Source: Bacillus pumilus (GTDB taxonomy: Bacteria > Bacillota > Bacilli > Bacillales > Bacillaceae). From it: a stretch of 64,000 bases of DNA. A model generated the notes under the pieces. It was given only the letters and a program-made list of their open reading frames with translations. It searched no databases and was not told where the DNA came from. Shown in pieces: positions 34,240-44,200 of this stretch. Made by a program: the position numbers and the translations under genes. Position 1 is the stretch's first letter; every line of letters begins with the position of its first letter. The DNA is taken from assembly GCA_001938995.1 (NCBI GenBank), contig MKZN01000013.1:1-64000 (forward strand). The letters are read 5' to 3'.

Positions 34240-35238
34240 ATGATGGCAAAACAAACGTCTATGTCTTGGGAAGCAATAGCGGAGCAGGCGATGAAAAATG
34301 AACCGATTACGTTGCAAGAGGGCCTTAACATTCTTGAAGCAGATGACGGAGATTTGTTACCTATTATGCACGCAGCCTATCAAGTAAGATATCATTTTTT
34401 CCAAAAAAAGGTGAAGTTGAATATGATCTTTAACGCTAAAAGTGGATATTGTCCAGAAAACTGTGGGTACTGTTCACAGTCAGTGATTTCAAGCGCTCCG
34501 GTTGAAAAATATACGATGCTTGATCAGAAGACCATTGTGGCAGGCGCACGTGAGGCATTAAAACGAAAAGCAGGTACTTATTGCATTGTGGCAAGTGGGA
34601 GAGCGCCTACGCACCGGGAATTAGATGAGGTCACTGCGGCAGTAAAAGAGATCACAGACACCATGCCATTGAAAGTATGTGCATGTCTAGGGTTATTAAA
34701 TGAAGAAAAAGCGATGCGACTGAAGGAAGCTGGTGTTCATCGCTATAATCACAATATCAATACACATCATGACCATCATGAGCACATTACAACCAGCCAT
34801 ACATATGACGACCGTGTCTCAACTCTTCAGCAGGTCAAGCAATCCGGAATGTCACCGTGCTCAGGGGTCATTATTGGAATGGGTGAAAGCAATCAGCAAA
34901 TTGTTGAAATGGCGTTTGCTCTCAGAGCACTTGATGCTGATTCGATTCCAGTCAACTTTCTTCATGCCATTGAAGGAACCCCCCTTGAGCATCAAGAACG
35001 AACACATCCGATCAAGGCATTGAAGGTTTTGGCGTTGATGAGATTCATCAACCCTACAAAGGAAATTCGAGTCTCTGGGGGGCGAGAATTTAATTTACGT
35101 ACACTCCAACCGCTTGCCCTGTATGCTGCAAACTCTATTTTCGTTGGCGATTATTTGACCACAAAGGGGCAACAAGTGCAAACAGATCATCATATCATTG
35201 AGGATTTAGGTTTTGAGATAGAAGAATGTGCGCTATAA
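34240..35238 (+). CDS. bioB: Biotin synthase BioB
   Basis: A 332-residue radical SAM enzyme that inserts sulfur into dethiobiotin. The [4Fe-4S] motif GYCPENCGYCSQ (CxxxCxxC) is near residue 72. Conserved YNHNINTHHDHHEHI, GMGES and RVSGGREFNLR are visible. The start is ATG 34240 or the next codon, after GGGGGGCTT. Unlike B. subtilis, where bioB is in bioWAFDBI, no other bio gene is nearby. Confidence 0.97.
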   Translation: MMAKQTSMSWEAIAEQAMKNEPITLQEGLNILEADDGDLLPIMHAAYQVRYHFFQKKVKLNMIFNAKSGYCPENCGYCSQSVISSAPVEKYTMLDQKTIVAGAREALKRKAGTYCIVASGRAPTHRELDEVTAAVKEITDTMPLKVCACLGLLNEEKAMRLKEAGVHRYNHNINTHHDHHEHITTSHTYDDRVSTLQQVKQSGMSPCSGVIIGMGESNQQIVEMAFALRALDADSIPVNFLHAIEGTPLEHQERTHPIKALKVLALMRFINPTKEIRVSGGREFNLRTLQPLALYAANSIFVGDYLTTKGQQVQTDHHIIEDLGFEIEECAL

Positions 35239-35239
35239 G

Positions 35240-35273
35240 AAAAAGTCTGCCGTTTGATGCGGCAGACTTTTTG
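35240..35273 (+). terminator. Terminator of bioB
   Basis: AAAAAGTCTGCCG / CGGCAGACTTTTT stem with a TTTGATG loop. Confidence 0.9.
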
Positions 35274-35413
35274 TGATCTTTTATGGAAATTGACAGTCCC
35301 TCTACCTTCTTCACGGTGTTTATGTAGTCTCCTGTCTCTTAAACACTAAACCAGGAGAATAGATTCATTTTATACCAATTTCAGAGAATTTATTTCCTGT
35401 TTAAAAGTGCTGC

Positions 35414-35446
35414 AAATAAAAAACTACCCTTCTAAAAGAGTAGTTT
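35414..35446 (-). terminator. Terminator of uppP
   Basis: Minus strand: AAACTACTCTT / AAGGGTAGTTT stem followed by TTTATTTG. It lies just downstream of the uppP stop. Confidence 0.8.
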
Positions 35447-35452
35447 ACATAC

Positions 35453-36286
35453 TTACATAAACAGAATAAATAAAATCAGACCGAGAATAATTCGGTAAAT
35501 CGCAAAAGGCACCAGTTTGATTTTATTGATCAGTTTGAGGAAGAATCGAACAACGAACAGAGCCACAATAAATGCACTCACAAAACCGACAATAAAGAAT
35601 GGAAGCATATCTGTTGTTAGATGCTCTGCATTTTTGACGAGTGTTAAGAAACTTGCGCCCGCCATGATTGGCATCGCCATGATAAACGTAAAATCAGCCG
35701 CAGCTCGGTGATTCAGACCAAGGATGACACCACCTGCGATGGTAGAACCTGAGCGTGAGAAGCCAGGCCATAATGCCAAACATTGAAACAGCCCGATATA
35801 AAGAGCCTGCCGATAGGTCATGTTATCAACAGAATGTGTTTCTGTTTTACGTTTGTTGATCCAGTCAGCGACAAGCATGAGCACTGCTCCTAAGATCAAA
35901 CCGACGGCTACCGTTCTGACGTCAAATAAATATTTATCAATGTAATCCTCAAATAAGAATCCTAAAATAACAGCAGGGACGAGTCCAACAGCAATTTGAG
36001 CAATGGTCAACTTATGTCCGCTACGCTTTTGTTCTTCAGTGATGTTCTTCTTTAAACCTAACAAATTCAGAATACGATCTTTAAACACGATCATCACGGC
36101 TAAAATAGAGCCTAGCTGAATCACAACTTTAAATGTGTTCGCCGCCTCTGAACCAATGAGTTCCTTCGATTTTAACCAAAGATCATCGACTATGATCATG
36201 TGTCCAGTAGACGAGACAGGCGCATATTCTGTTAAACCTTCTACAATTCCTAAAACCAGTGCCACGAATAATTCCCATACATTCAT
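35453..36286 (-). CDS. uppP: Undecaprenyl-diphosphatase UppP (YubB, BacA family)
   Basis: A 277-residue membrane enzyme that dephosphorylates C55-PP for peptidoglycan and teichoic acid synthesis and confers bacitracin tolerance. Visible motifs are EGLTEYAPVSSTGHM near the N-terminus and FSRSGSTIAGGVILGL near residue 175. About eight membrane segments. The start is ATG 36286 behind GAAAGGAAAGAAAATC; in-frame ATG 36304 lies within that ribosome site. Confidence 0.95.
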   Translation of the reverse strand: MNVWELFVALVLGIVEGLTEYAPVSSTGHMIIVDDLWLKSKELIGSEAANTFKVVIQLGSILAVMIVFKDRILNLLGLKKNITEEQKRSGHKLTIAQIAVGLVPAVILGFLFEDYIDKYLFDVRTVAVGLILGAVLMLVADWINKRKTETHSVDNMTYRQALYIGLFQCLALWPGFSRSGSTIAGGVILGLNHRAAADFTFIMAMPIMAGASFLTLVKNAEHLTTDMLPFFIVGFVSAFIVALFVVRFFLKLINKIKLVPFAIYRIILGLILFILFM

Positions 36287-36341
36287 GATTTTCTTTCCTT
36301 TCACTTCTGATCTTTTGAACAGGTCAAACTTCTATGTTCAC

Positions 36342-36379
36342 ATAAAGATAAGCTTTCTTTTTCGAAAGCTCGTCTTTAT
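36342..36379 (-). terminator. Hairpin between yubA and uppP
   Basis: ATAAAGACGAGCTTTC / GAAAGCTTATCTTTAT nearly perfect arms around GAAAAA. It lies after yubA, with no T run on the minus strand. It could be a terminator or a processing site. Confidence 0.45.
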
Positions 36380-36413
36380 GATACTATACTTTTTTCAAAA
36401 AAAGATTATGACA

Positions 36414-37556
36414 TTAAACCTTTTCTTCTTTATACAGATTGGATCGCATTTTGAACCAATCAAATAAATGGGTTGTGATGACTTTCAGAACTGCGTATGT
36501 AGGGATAGCGACAATGACACCTACCACGCTGAACAGCTTCCCTGCTGTTAACAGAACAAATATGATGGTAATCGGGTGGATATGGAGATTTTTCCCCATG
36601 ACCTGCGGAGAAATAAATTTCCCTTCAATGAGCTGGACAACTGTCCAAACAATGATCAACTTGAGCAGCATCACTGGTGACGTTACGAGCGCAATGACAA
36701 TCGCTGGTGTAATGGCAATCGTTGGCCCAAGATAAGGAACTACACTTGTAAACGCAGCAATAATGGCTAGCAGTAAAGCGTAATCTAAGCCGATGATCAT
36801 GTACCCAATTAAAAGCAAGATGCCAATACAGAAGCTGACAATGATTTGACCAAGGATGTACGAGCTCAGACGATGATTCATTTCATGAAGCACGACATGA
36901 GTGTGTTCTCTTAGCTTATTCGGAATAAACTTCAGGAAATAATCAGGCAGTTTTTTGCCGTCTTTTAATAGATAAAACAGGATGAATGGGACAGTCACAA
37001 TCGAGATAATGACTTCAGTCAGCGCACCTAGGAATGTCCCTACGCCTGTGAAAGTACTTTCCAAAATCTTTGTCGCTTGACTTGACGCTTTACTCGCTAA
37101 TTCTGACACGTTAAAATTCATCGTATTCTGCACTTGATTAATGAAGTTACTGCCAGTTAATTGTCTAATCTGGTCTTCTACCGTATCGACGTATTTCGGC
37201 AGGTTATGAAACAGACTCATCGTTTGTGCTTGTAAAAATGGAATTATGGACACAATCGTCACTGTGATAATGCCAATAATGGCAATATATAAAAGCAATA
37301 TTGAATAAATCCGCTTGACTCTCATTCTTTCTAATAAGTTGACCACTGGATTTAATAAATAATACACAACCCCAGTTAAAATTATCGGTAAGGCAATGGT
37401 TTTGATCAGTACAATGAGCGGTGTGAAAATAAAAGATGTCTTCATGAAAACAAGGATATTCAACCCGATTAATAACAGGATGAGTAAAAAGAGAACAAAC
37501 TTGTTATCCAGAAAAAACTTTCTAAATCGACTGCTCCACATTTGCATAGAATTCAT
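36414..37556 (-). CDS. yubA: YubA, AI-2E family (UPF0118) transporter
   Basis: A 380-residue membrane protein with about eight segments and the family patterns [34 protein letters not shown] and [22 protein letters not shown]-2E family members transport varied solutes, including Na+/H+ exchange in some. The substrate here is unknown. ATG follows TTTGGAGGAACAAT. Confidence 0.88.
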   Translation of the reverse strand: MNSMQMWSSRFRKFFLDNKFVLFLLILLLIGLNILVFMKTSFIFTPLIVLIKTIALPIILTGVVYYLLNPVVNLLERMRVKRIYSILLLYIAIIGIITVTIVSIIPFLQAQTMSLFHNLPKYVDTVEDQIRQLTGSNFINQVQNTMNFNVSELASKASSQATKILESTFTGVGTFLGALTEVIISIVTVPFILFYLLKDGKKLPDYFLKFIPNKLREHTHVVLHEMNHRLSSYILGQIIVSFCIGILLLIGYMIIGLDYALLLAIIAAFTSVVPYLGPTIAITPAIVIALVTSPVMLLKLIIVWTVVQLIEGKFISPQVMGKNLHIHPITIIFVLLTAGKLFSVVGVIVAIPTYAVLKVITTHLFDWFKMRSNLYKEEKV

Positions 37557-37598
37557 ATTGTTCCTCCAAACACCGGCTATTTATTAGTAAATTGTACA

Positions 37599-38012
37599 CT
37601 ACTTCATCATGATTTGGTGATCATTGTTTCTGCTATTTTCCCATTTAGCAATGGACATTGCCCATAAAATCAGAAGCGGCTGTCCAATGAGCCTTAGCCA
37701 CAATGCGGCTCGTTCTGTACTCTCTTGTCCTGGAAATGGGATGCCTACTTGCGCAGCAAATAGATTTGCTGGGGAAACCAAGATCAGATAGACAGCTATC
37801 CACTTTGCCGCTTGTTTTCTTACGTTTGGCAGAAAGAGGAGACCTGCCATCAACCACTCCAAACAAGCAGTCGTATAGACGATCACATAAGGAAAGGGCC
37901 ACCCCACCATCATACGGGCAAAGCCTTCCGGCTCTAACACATGAAAAACACCGGCTGCGATGAATACTAGCGAAAACATGTATGTACTTCCTATGTGTAA
38001 GGTGTACTTCAT
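37599..38012 (-). CDS. DoxX-like membrane protein
   Basis: A 137-residue protein with four membrane segments. FIAAGVFHVLEPEGFARMMV and ACLEWLMAGLLFLPNVRKQA fit the DoxX family. Function is unknown; relatives are linked to thiol/redox stress. Its start is ATG with GGAAACGAAC-type spacing after AGAAGAGGAAACG. The gene is not in an obvious operon. Confidence 0.75.
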   Translation of the reverse strand: MKYTLHIGSTYMFSLVFIAAGVFHVLEPEGFARMMVGWPFPYVIVYTTACLEWLMAGLLFLPNVRKQAAKWIAVYLILVSPANLFAAQVGIPFPGQESTERAALWLRLIGQPLLILWAMSIAKWENSRNNDHQIMMK

Positions 38013-38158
38013 GTTCGTTTCCTCTTCTCCCTTCTTTTGAGTATTACCCGAATGAAAGGAGAAACTACCACTTTTCGAACATTTATATCCTTTATGTAAG
38101 ACGCACCGGCCATTGAAAAGGTTTCATCAGCTTTTATATAAAAAAGAATATCCTTTCA

Positions 38159-38172
38159 TACAAACGCTTTCA
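38159..38172 (+). promoter_or_regulatory. Candidate CcpA cre site upstream of yulF
   Basis: TACAAACGCTTTCA matches the cre core with one mismatch. A TATAAT lies at 38180-38185, 8 bp downstream, so CcpA bound here would cover the promoter. No strong -35 is seen. Confidence 0.4.
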
Positions 38173-38212
38173 AAGGTTGTATAATCAGAGAAAAGAAGAT
38201 GGAGGGGATGAC

Positions 38213-39208
38213 ATGGTTCGATTTGCTGTGATAGGAACCAATTGGATTACCGATCGATTTTTACAATCAGGTGAAGAAATTGCAGATTTCACATGCACAG
38301 CCTTCTATTCACGCTCCGCTGAAAAAGGGGAAGCGTTTGCCAAGAAATACGGCATTGAAACGGTCTTTACAAATGTACATCAAATGGCGGCAAGTGATGC
38401 ATTTGATGCTGTCTATATTGCCAGTCCTAACGCCCTTCACAAAGAGCAAGCCATCTTGATGATGGAACATAAAAAGCACGTACTATGCGAAAAGCCATTG
38501 GCCTCTCATCGGAAAGAGGTTGAACAAATGATTGCAGTAGCTAAACAACACCAAGTTTGTTTGATGGAGGCGATGAAAACCACATTTCTGCCAAATTTCC
38601 TTCAAGTCAAACAGCATCTTCAGGAACTAGGCACTATTCGGCAAGTGGTGGCACATTATTGTCAATATTCCTCCAAATATGATGATTATCGAAATGGTCA
38701 CACCCTAAACGCATTTAAGCCTGAACTTTCTAATGGCTCCTTAATGGATATCGGTGTGTATCTCGTTTTTCCAATGATTGATTTATTTGGACTGCCTCAT
38801 GAAATCACAGCCAGAGGCTACAAACTGTCTTCTGGTGTGGATGGAAACGGCTCGCTACTTTTGCAGTATGACCAGCATCAAGCACTTCTTTTTCATTCTA
38901 AAATCTCTACGTCTCATTTATCTGCTGAAATTCAAGGAGAAGATGCCACTATGGTGATGGACCAATTCCACCGCCCTTCTCGTATCACCATTCACAATCG
39001 CGATGGAAATCAAAAAGACATTTCTCTCAAAGATGATCAGCCAGCCATGTTTTATGAAATTGAGCATTTTATCAAATGTATTCAAGAAGAAAAGGGGCAG
39101 TCACCGATTAATACGTTTGCTTTATCCGTTCAAACGATGTCTGTGATGGACGAGGCAAGACGCCAGATGGGCATCATGTATCCTGCTGACCGAAAGACAG
39201 GTGAATAG
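38213..39208 (+). CDS. yulF: Gfo/Idh/MocA family oxidoreductase (YulF-like)
   Basis: A 331-residue NAD(P)-dependent oxidoreductase. Rossmann start FAVIGTNWITDRF, then AVYIASPNALH and the catalytic-region CEKPLA near residue 95. The C-terminal domain has GSLMDIGVYLVFPMIDLF. The sugar or polyol substrate is unknown. The start is ATG 38213 after GATGGAGGGGATGAC. It takes the same place as yulF before the chemoreceptor cluster of B. subtilis. Confidence 0.88.
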   Translation: MVRFAVIGTNWITDRFLQSGEEIADFTCTAFYSRSAEKGEAFAKKYGIETVFTNVHQMAASDAFDAVYIASPNALHKEQAILMMEHKKHVLCEKPLASHRKEVEQMIAVAKQHQVCLMEAMKTTFLPNFLQVKQHLQELGTIRQVVAHYCQYSSKYDDYRNGHTLNAFKPELSNGSLMDIGVYLVFPMIDLFGLPHEITARGYKLSSGVDGNGSLLLQYDQHQALLFHSKISTSHLSAEIQGEDATMVMDQFHRPSRITIHNRDGNQKDISLKDDQPAMFYEIEHFIKCIQEEKGQSPINTFALSVQTMSVMDEARRQMGIMYPADRKTGE

Positions 39209-39221
39209 GCTTTTAAATCAT

Positions 39222-39266
39222 GAACAAAGGGAACAACAAACATAGCGTAGCCCTTTGTTCTGTTTT
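39222..39266. terminator. Terminator between yulF and the PfpI-type gene
   Basis: GAACAAAGGG / CCCTTTGTTC arms (39222-39231, 39251-39260) around a 19-nt loop, then TGTTTTG. It lies between convergent genes. Confidence 0.65.
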
Positions 39267-39277
39267 GTGTGAAAGAA

Positions 39278-39802
39278 TTACTTGGCCGCTAATACATCGG
39301 CAAATGCTTTTACATATGGCGGAAGATCTGGCGGACGTCTGCTTGATACGAGGTGACCATCTGTGACGACGGCTTCATCCAACCAGACAGCGCCAGCATT
39401 TGTCATATCATCTTTAATGCCGGGGGTACTTGTGACTTTTTTGCCTTGAAGAATCCCTGCTGAAATGAGCACCCAGCCAGCATGGCAAATTTGTCCGATT
39501 GGTTTACCTTGTGTATCAAACGTGCGAACGATGTCTAATACTTCTGGATATCGGCGTAGTTTATCAGGCGCCCATCCGCCTGGAACAAGTACAGCATCAT
39601 AATCATCCGCAGTAATGGAATAAAAATCTGCATCTGACACGGCAGGTACACCATACTTTCCAATGTATTGATGGTCTGCTTTTTCACCTACAAGATGAAC
39701 CGTTGCCCCTTCCTCTCTTAAACGAAGTACCGGATACCATAGCTCTAAATCCTCAAACTCATCACTCACAAAAGCAATGACCTTTTTATCTGATAGACGC
39801 AT
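39278..39802 (-). CDS. DJ-1/PfpI family protein
   Basis: A 174-residue protein. YDAVLVPGGWAPDKLRRYPE and the nucleophile elbow GQICHAGWVLISA (Cys-His) are the PfpI hallmarks. Related Bacillus proteins (YraA, YfkM) act in protein/glyoxal stress defence. The start is ATG 39802 behind AAAGGAGAGATAAG; an upstream ATG at 39850 lacks a ribosome site. Substrate is unknown. Confidence 0.9.
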   Translation of the reverse strand: MRLSDKKVIAFVSDEFEDLELWYPVLRLREEGATVHLVGEKADHQYIGKYGVPAVSDADFYSITADDYDAVLVPGGWAPDKLRRYPEVLDIVRTFDTQGKPIGQICHAGWVLISAGILQGKKVTSTPGIKDDMTNAGAVWLDEAVVTDGHLVSSRRPPDLPPYVKAFADVLAAK

Positions 39803-39852
39803 CTTATCTCTCCTTTTCATCCTAATATCTCTATTGTACGAGATCATCACTT

Positions 39853-39889
39853 AAAAAGAAAAGCGGTTCCCCTTAGGAGAACCACTTTC
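39853..39889 (-). terminator. Terminator of chemoreceptor gene 1
   Basis: Minus strand: AAAGTGGTTCTCC / GGGAACCGCTTT stem around TAAG, then TCTTTTT. Confidence 0.85.
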
Positions 39890-39899
39890 ACCTGTTCAT

Positions 39900-41888
39900 C
39901 TATTCATTGATCTTGAATTTTTTAGTTAACTCACGCAGCTCTTCCGCCATTTGAGATAGCGTCGTTGATGACGAACTAATCTCTTCCATTGAAGCTAACT
40001 GTTCTTCAGCAGATGCCGCAATATCTTGGATACTTGCGGAACTTTCCCTAGATACATCAGCAATTTCATTGACTGCCTTTGAAATTTGTTCAGAGCCTTT
40101 TGATAGTTCACGTACAGTTGTATTCATTTCATTAATTCTTGCTGCAATTTCTGCTGTTTGTTGGTTAATTTGTGAGAAGCTTTCTTTCGTTTGGTCTGTA
40201 ATTGAAAGTCCACTTTTCACTTCTTCATTCACAGATTTGAACATATTTTGAGATGTTTCAATTTCAGATACAATTTCTTTCACGAGTTTCTCAATTTCTT
40301 TTGCTGAATCCGATGATTGAACGGCAAGCTTACGTACTTCTTCTGCTACAACAGAGAAACCTCTGCCTGATTCGCCAGCTCTTGCCGCTTCAATTGCTGC
40401 ATTGAGTGCGAGTAAATTCGTCTGATCTGCAATGCCATTGATGACACCTAAAATGTTCGTAATGTCTTTTGACTTATGCTCTAAGCCGTTGATGACACTT
40501 TCAGCTTCTTTCACTGAATGATCAATTGTTTGCATTTGTCCAACCGTTTGCTCCACAAGCTGTCCACCTGTTTCAGCCACTGTTTTCGATTGAGCAGATG
40601 ACGCGGTAATCACATCAGAAGTTTGTGCCACTTCGTTTAGACCATCGTTCATTTGTTTCAAATGTTGTGCACTTTGTTCCACCATTTCACTTTGGTTTTC
40701 ATTTCCATTCGAGAAAGTTTCAATTGATGATGTAATATGCTCTGTTGCTTGCGTTGTTTGACCTGCACTTGCCGTCAGTTCTTCAGACGATGATGCGACA
40801 TTCTCAACTGACGTCTGAACGGCTTCGATCACATCTCTTAGTGATTCACTCATTTCATTAAAGCTTGCGCTCAGCTGGCCAAACTCATCTTTTGATCGAA
40901 CAGTAATTTTTTCTGTCAAATCTCCCTCACTGATCTTCTTGGAAGAAGCGACAATCATGGAAAGTGGTTTCGTAATAGAACGAATGATAAAGAATATCAA
41001 AATACCGCCAATGATGAGGGCGCCGACTAAAATGATAGCGGCCATGTTAAAGACCGGCTTCGCAGCATCTTCCACCTCACTCACGAACATTGTACCGACA
41101 ACTTTCCAGCCCGTCAGCTTGTTCGTCATGAATTCCATTTGTTTTTCATTACCCTCAAGCTGATAACTGATAAATCCTTCATCTTCTGTGTAAACCTTAT
41201 CTAACCAATCACCAGATAATTTTGTTCCAGCTTTTTTTGTTGGATGTGCAACAAAGGTACGATCAGGACTTCCGATAAAGGCATAGCCTTTTTTCCCGAT
41301 GTTGATGCTATTTGATTCTTTTACTAGATTCGCAATGTCTAAGTTCATGGCAATGACACCCGAACCGTCTTCTAATTTTTTAGAAATCGTGACAACTAGC
41401 GTACCTGTTGAGGCAGTTGGATATGGAGCAGAGACAGATAGCTCACCATTTTTGGCCCAGCCATCTTTATACCAATCTCTTTCCGTCGCGACATAATCTG
41501 CCGGCATTTTTTTATCAGGATATCTTGTAAACACTTTTCCATCACTTGAAGCGACAAAAATACCTTCTGTGTCTTCATTCATACTCATGAACTGTTCAAA
41601 TCGTCCTTGAATATCTGTCGTCCCTTTTTGCTTAAGCTTTTTCGCCGTGATCCATTGACTGAAGAAATCGGTTGCATCGGTTTTACCTTTGACAACCTTC
41701 GTAATATTTCTATCAAGCTGCTCCACATTTTCCTTTGCGCTTTGCATGATTTGATCGTTTAAGGAAGTGCTTGCAGTATGATAGGATGAAAACGCCAAAA
41801 CGATAATTGGACATAAAAGAATAAATAAGAATGAGAATACGAGCTTTTTAGAAATGGATGGCTTTTTGAAATACTGTATGAATTTCAT
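39900..41888 (-). CDS. tlpB: Methyl-accepting chemotaxis protein 1 (TlpB position)
   Basis: A 662-residue receptor: TM1 about 17-37, extracellular dCACHE domain about 38-280 ([20 protein letters not shown]), TM2 about 282-302, HAMP about 303-357, then the signalling hairpin with tip [20 protein letters not shown]. It couples ligand sensing to CheA/CheW. The gene lies next to yulF like tlpB of B. subtilis. The ligand is unknown. It has its own sigma-D promoter and terminator. Confidence 0.93.
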   Translation of the reverse strand: MKFIQYFKKPSISKKLVFSFLFILLCPIIVLAFSSYHTASTSLNDQIMQSAKENVEQLDRNITKVVKGKTDATDFFSQWITAKKLKQKGTTDIQGRFEQFMSMNEDTEGIFVASSDGKVFTRYPDKKMPADYVATERDWYKDGWAKNGELSVSAPYPTASTGTLVVTISKKLEDGSGVIAMNLDIANLVKESNSINIGKKGYAFIGSPDRTFVAHPTKKAGTKLSGDWLDKVYTEDEGFISYQLEGNEKQMEFMTNKLTGWKVVGTMFVSEVEDAAKPVFNMAAIILVGALIIGGILIFFIIRSITKPLSMIVASSKKISEGDLTEKITVRSKDEFGQLSASFNEMSESLRDVIEAVQTSVENVASSSEELTASAGQTTQATEHITSSIETFSNGNENQSEMVEQSAQHLKQMNDGLNEVAQTSDVITASSAQSKTVAETGGQLVEQTVGQMQTIDHSVKEAESVINGLEHKSKDITNILGVINGIADQTNLLALNAAIEAARAGESGRGFSVVAEEVRKLAVQSSDSAKEIEKLVKEIVSEIETSQNMFKSVNEEVKSGLSITDQTKESFSQINQQTAEIAARINEMNTTVRELSKGSEQISKAVNEIADVSRESSASIQDIAASAEEQLASMEEISSSSTTLSQMAEELRELTKKFKINE

Positions 41889-41922
41889 AAAAAAGAAAAC
41901 CCCTTTTAGTAAGATAGTATAT

Positions 41923-41949
41923 ATATCGGAAGTACTACTAGGTTGTTTA
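41923..41949 (-). promoter_or_regulatory. Sigma-D promoter of chemoreceptor gene 1
   Basis: Minus strand: TAAA, exactly 15 nt, TCCGATAT, against the sigma-D consensus TAAA-N15-GCCGATAT. Confidence 0.85.
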
Positions 41950-42010
41950 CTATTTTTATTTATTTAAGTTAAAATACGTATAAATTACCCAAATTTTATG
42001 CAAGGATTTG

Positions 42011-42041
42011 AAAAACACCTGACATCAAATGTCAGGTGTTC
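42011..42041 (-). terminator. Terminator of chemoreceptor gene 2
   Basis: AACACCTGACAT / ATGTCAGGTGTT perfect 12-bp stem around TTG, then TTTTC on the minus strand. Confidence 0.9.
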
Positions 42042-42053
42042 CGCTGTTTTCTC

Positions 42054-44030
42054 TTATATTTTAAATTGTTTGATGATCTCTCTTAATTCTTCTGCCATCT
42101 GTGATAAAGTTGCGGAGGAGGAGCTGATCTCTTCCATTGATGCTAACTGTTCCTCTGCTGAAGCCGCAATATCTTGGAAGCCTGCAGAGTTTGCACGTGA
42201 AAGTTCTTCGATTTGATGAACAGCTTGTGACATATCTTTCGAGCCATGGGTAATCTGCAACGCAGATTCATTGATTTGTTTCATTTCTTCTGTCATTTCA
42301 GATGTTTTATGGGTGATTTTCTCAAAACTCACTTTGGTTTCATCTGTAATTTTTAATCCCGATTGAACTTCACCTGCTACTTGCTTAAACATTTGCTGTG
42401 ATTTTTCAATCTCCTCCACAATCTCGTTCGTTAGGCTTTCAATTTCTTTTGAAGAGCTGCCTGATTGCTCTGCCAGCTTGCGCACTTCTTCTGCGACAAC
42501 TGAGAACCCTCTTCCAGCTTCTCCTGCTCTTGCTGCTTCAATCGCTGCATTTAAGGCAAGAAGATTCGTCTGATCTGCGATTCCATTAATGACACCGAGA
42601 ATGTTTGTAATGTCCTTTGATTTCTTTTCCAAACCTGCAATGACAAGCTCTGCTTCTTTGACTGCCTGTTCAATGATTTGCATTTGGCCTGCTGTTTTTT
42701 GTACGAGTTCTCCACCACCCTCGGCGGTTTCGCTAGATTCAACCGACGACTCCGTCATATGAGATATTGTTTCGACCATGTGTGTTAAGCTGCGGTCCAT
42801 TTCGTTCAATTGCAAAGCGCTTTTTTCGATCATATCATTCTGATGTTCAGCACTGTTTGAGAACTGTTCTATAGATGATGTAATGTGCTCTGTCGCTTGG
42901 GTTGTCTGTCCCGCACTTGCCGTCAGTTCTTCGGATGAGGCCGCCACATTTTCAACTGATTGCTGGACGGCTTGAATGACTTGTTTCAGCTTTGCTGACA
43001 TATCGTTAAAGCTTTGTGCAAGCTTGCCGACTTCATCGTTAGAACGAATCTCAATTTGCTGTGTGAGATCACCCTGACTAATTTTCTCAGCTGATTCAGA
43101 TAGCGCTATCATTGGTTTTCGAATCGATCTAATGATGAAATAGATTGCGATTCCCCCAATCACAATGGATGCTGCAAGTATGATCATCGTTAATTGAAGC
43201 ACAGGCTGTGCTGCTTCCTTTACTTCATTCTCATACATCGTCCCACCTAGCTTCCAGCCAGTGGCCTCATTGGTCGCAAAAAACATGAACTTTGGCTGCC
43301 CATTGTAATCATATTCAAAACTGCCTTCCTTTTTGTTAAACATCTGTGTGACAAAATCACCTGTCAATTTCTCACCAGTCTTTTCTGTTTTATGGGCAAC
43401 ATACCGTTGATCTGATGTGGTCACAAAGGCATAGCCTTCTTTCCCAATTTTAATATTCAATGTATCCTTTATCACTTCATTGAGACGCATATTGATACCA
43501 ATGGCACCAGAACCATCTGCTAATTGTTCTGATATCGTGATGAGCAGGTCATCAGATGACTTGTCAACAAAAGGATCTGAGATGATCACGTCCTGCTCTT
43601 TCATCGATTGTTGAAACCAATCTTCATTTTTTGCACTTTTTGCACTGCCTTTATGTAACTCGGAATATTCAAATAGCTTACCATTTTGGTCTGCTACAAA
43701 CGCCTCAACCACATCTTCATCTGTCTTCGCCAATTGCTCTAATTGCATCATAAGTACCTCTTTGTTCTTTGCTTTCAGTTTATCTTTTTTAAAAGATTGA
43801 GATAAATATGTAACGATATCAATTTTAGGCTGAACCTCTTTATTAATGGAATCATTTAATTGCTGAACACCATTTGCAGCACTAGACATAATTTCCTCAT
43901 GAAGCGATTCGGATGCCACTTCATAAGAGAACGTTGCCAATACAAGAATGGGTACGAGAAGAATGAATAAAAAAGCGGTAATTAATTTTTTTATCATCGT
44001 AAAGCGCTTAAAAAAATTGAATTTTTTCAT
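42054..44030 (-). CDS. Methyl-accepting chemotaxis protein 2, divergent sensor
   Basis: A 658-residue receptor with the standard TM-dCACHE-TM-HAMP-signalling layout (tip [20 protein letters not shown]). The sensor differs from its neighbours: where others read R-[DP]-WY, it has NEDWF, and its C-terminal sensor strand ends GINMR rather than GIDME. It probably binds another ligand or works indirectly. No convincing sigma-D -10 is seen upstream; GCCTATTA is the nearest. Confidence 0.92.
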   Translation of the reverse strand: MKKFNFFKRFTMIKKLITAFLFILLVPILVLATFSYEVASESLHEEIMSSAANGVQQLNDSINKEVQPKIDIVTYLSQSFKKDKLKAKNKEVLMMQLEQLAKTDEDVVEAFVADQNGKLFEYSELHKGSAKSAKNEDWFQQSMKEQDVIISDPFVDKSSDDLLITISEQLADGSGAIGINMRLNEVIKDTLNIKIGKEGYAFVTTSDQRYVAHKTEKTGEKLTGDFVTQMFNKKEGSFEYDYNGQPKFMFFATNEATGWKLGGTMYENEVKEAAQPVLQLTMIILAASIVIGGIAIYFIIRSIRKPMIALSESAEKISQGDLTQQIEIRSNDEVGKLAQSFNDMSAKLKQVIQAVQQSVENVAASSEELTASAGQTTQATEHITSSIEQFSNSAEHQNDMIEKSALQLNEMDRSLTHMVETISHMTESSVESSETAEGGGELVQKTAGQMQIIEQAVKEAELVIAGLEKKSKDITNILGVINGIADQTNLLALNAAIEAARAGEAGRGFSVVAEEVRKLAEQSGSSSKEIESLTNEIVEEIEKSQQMFKQVAGEVQSGLKITDETKVSFEKITHKTSEMTEEMKQINESALQITHGSKDMSQAVHQIEELSRANSAGFQDIAASAEEQLASMEEISSSSATLSQMAEELREIIKQFKI

Positions 44031-44160
44031 TTTTTTACTCCTTTTGATTTGTTTTTTATAAACTCACTACTATATTAATAGGCAAAAAGCATTACTTTTG
44101 CAAGTTTAAAAACCGATGAAATATAAAATAGTCGTAAATATCTGCTGTTCTTAGTTTATA

Positions 44161-44193
44161 AAGAGGAAAGAGCCTCCGCCTAGAGGCACCTTC
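44161..44193 (-). terminator. Terminator of chemoreceptor gene 3
   Basis: Minus strand: AGGTGCCTC / GAGGCTCTT imperfect stem, then TCCTCTTT. Confidence 0.6.
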
Positions 44194-44200
44194 AGTGTTT

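Noticed and set aside
38013..38060. Sigma-B promoter for the DoxX-like gene (GTTTCT...GGGTAA on the minus strand)
   Set aside because: The spacer is only 10 nt, too short for sigma-B; kept out of the feature list.
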